The notes under the pieces are model-generated. The model was not told the origin of the DNA and ran no database searches. It worked only from the letters and a program-made list of their open reading frames with translations. A DNA stretch of 64,000 nt. Origin: Tremella fuciformis (Eukaryota; Basidiomycota; Tremellomycetes; Tremellales; Tremellaceae). Positions 62,914 to 64,000 of the stretch are shown here, in pieces. The DNA is taken from NCBI GenBank assembly GCA_032768795.1, contig CP136490.1, positions 4,774,001 through 4,838,000 of the forward strand. The letters are read 5' to 3'. A program made the position numbers and the translations under genes. How positions within the stretch are numbered: the first letter of the stretch is position 1; each line of letters starts with the position of its first letter.

Positions 62914-64000
62914 ATGACACAGAGCCGACGCCGTGATGAACCGCCTCGGCGCGGTCCAGGCGTCTGTGCGATGCGAGGGAGCTGTGGGAGGACCAGCATC
63001 TTCGGAGCGGACCTCCCCTGTCCGGATGATGGGGACGCGACAGCGGTATGTGGGACCGCCTTCACGGCGCCTGGCACTGCTGATACTGCAAGCCAAGTAA
63101 TGAGCTCGTCGAGCTCATGCGCGATGTTTGTGGTCCTGCCTACGAGCCGCCATCAGCTGTATGTTGCACTCAGGAGCAGTTGTCAACGCTGGGAGACCGA
63201 TTGCAACAAGCTGCGCCCCTCATTGCCTCGTGCCCCGCTTGCATCAACAACTTCCGTTCCTTCTACTGTGACTTCACTTGCTCCCCGGACCAATCGACTT
63301 TTCTATCCGTTCTTGACACACAAAAGACCACCGAAGGGAAACAGGCAGTCAAAGACGTCGACTACGAAGTCAGCTCCGCCTTCAAGCAGGGATTCTTCGA
63401 TTCCTGCAAGGATGTGCAGTTCGGAGCCACCAATGGTTTCGCTATGGATCTCATCGGCGGCGGAGCCAAGAATGCTTCGTCGTTCTTGCAGTACATGGGG
63501 GACGTACGCCCGGGTCTTGGTTCCCCCTTCCAAATCAATTTCCCCGACAATGATGATAGTCAATACAGGCGGCAACCGCTAAAATGTTCAGACGAAGGCA
63601 TCGAATCCCGATGCGCATGCGCAGATTGTCCTTCAATATGTCCCACGCTCCCCTACGTCGCGCCTCCCTCTGCTTCGCATTGCCGAGTCGGATCGGTCAC
63701 TTGCCTGACATTCTCGCTCCTTATCGTGTACTCTGTTGCAATATTACTTGGACTGCTATTTTTCTCCTGGAAACAGGCTCTACGACACCGACAGAGACGA
63801 TATGAACGCTTGGCCTTGGTCGACCCTCCTCTGTCACCCTCGACTTCGGGGCCCAACAACGGGTTGGACGGTTTGGTCGGACGAGGAGATGATTCCGAAT
63901 CTGGCCCCAGCGGCTCGCTGCACTTCCGACTTGGTCGCGGAGCCAGTCTGTTGGACCCAATGGAGCACTTGCAGCCTAAACAGAACAAGATCAACGCGAG
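62914..64000 (+). CDS. NPC1-type intracellular sterol transporter, 3' partial
   Basis: NPC1/Ncr1 proteins move sterols out of lysosomes or vacuoles and have 13 membrane segments; only the lumenal N-terminal domain and first helix lie in the window. Seen are GVCAMRGSCG, FGADLPCPDDGDA, an intron 63046-63092, then NELVELMRDVCG, AVCCTQEQL, CPACINNFRSFYCDFTCSPDQS, GSPFQINFP and a Cys-rich CACADCPSICP. The first transmembrane helix is FSLLIVYSVAILLGLLFF. The frame is open at the window end. The signal peptide is missing from the ORF as given. It may be in an upstream exon (ATG 62819 begins a mildly hydrophobic stretch), so 62914 is a provisional start. Confidence 0.88.

Overview
The window is nuclear DNA from a fungus, almost certainly a basidiomycete and possibly a tremellomycete yeast or relative; the class is inferred, and only the fungal, intron-rich character is seen directly. 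Nearly every gene is cut by several introns of about 35-50 nt with GT-AG ends and CTGAC/CTAAC-like branch sites. Genes are dense, lie on both strands and are often head-to-head or tail-to-tail. The proteins are standard eukaryotic ones. No prokaryotic feature, rRNA, tRNA, CRISPR array or transposon was recognised.

Left part (1-25.6 kb), mostly conserved housekeeping genes: a 5'-truncated coiled-coil protein, BRX1 (60S assembly), a type II membrane glycosyltransferase-like protein, BCS1 (complex III assembly), SEC26 (beta-COP), ATP synthase subunit e, a multi-pass protein that may be promethin-like, an RBAP48/MSI1-type WD40 protein, a SIW14-like phosphatase, a probable shelterin TPP1/Tpz1 protein with a very acidic tail, ADE2, and an SKT5/CHS4-type Sel1-repeat protein with a CaaX box.

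Middle part (25.8-49.0 kb), the accessory-looking region: two paralogous YOR1-type ABCC transporters (25.8-31.4 kb on minus, 40.9-46.8 kb on plus) and two paralogous vesicular-amine-transporter-like MFS proteins (34.6-36.7 and 47.0-49.0 kb, both plus). Between them lie La (LHP1), an ACAD10/11-type phosphotransferase, mitochondrial uL3 and an NDUFAF3-like protein. I reconstructed ten GC-AG introns here and none in the other genes whose introns I worked through. The last 2.3 kb of the second ABC gene is strongly CpG-depleted in both exons and introns, although the coding frame is intact.

Right part (49.4-64 kb): PRP16 helicase, an alpha/beta hydrolase, a small single-pass membrane protein with a PPxY-like motif, a Myb/SANT-like nuclear protein, TRM732/THADA and the 5' part of an NPC1-type sterol transporter running off the window.

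Gene models were built by hand from splice consensus, reading-frame phase and family similarity. Where exon boundaries were checked base by base, the evidence says so; for SEC26, PRP16, TRM732 and the ABC genes some boundaries were inferred only from protein continuity.
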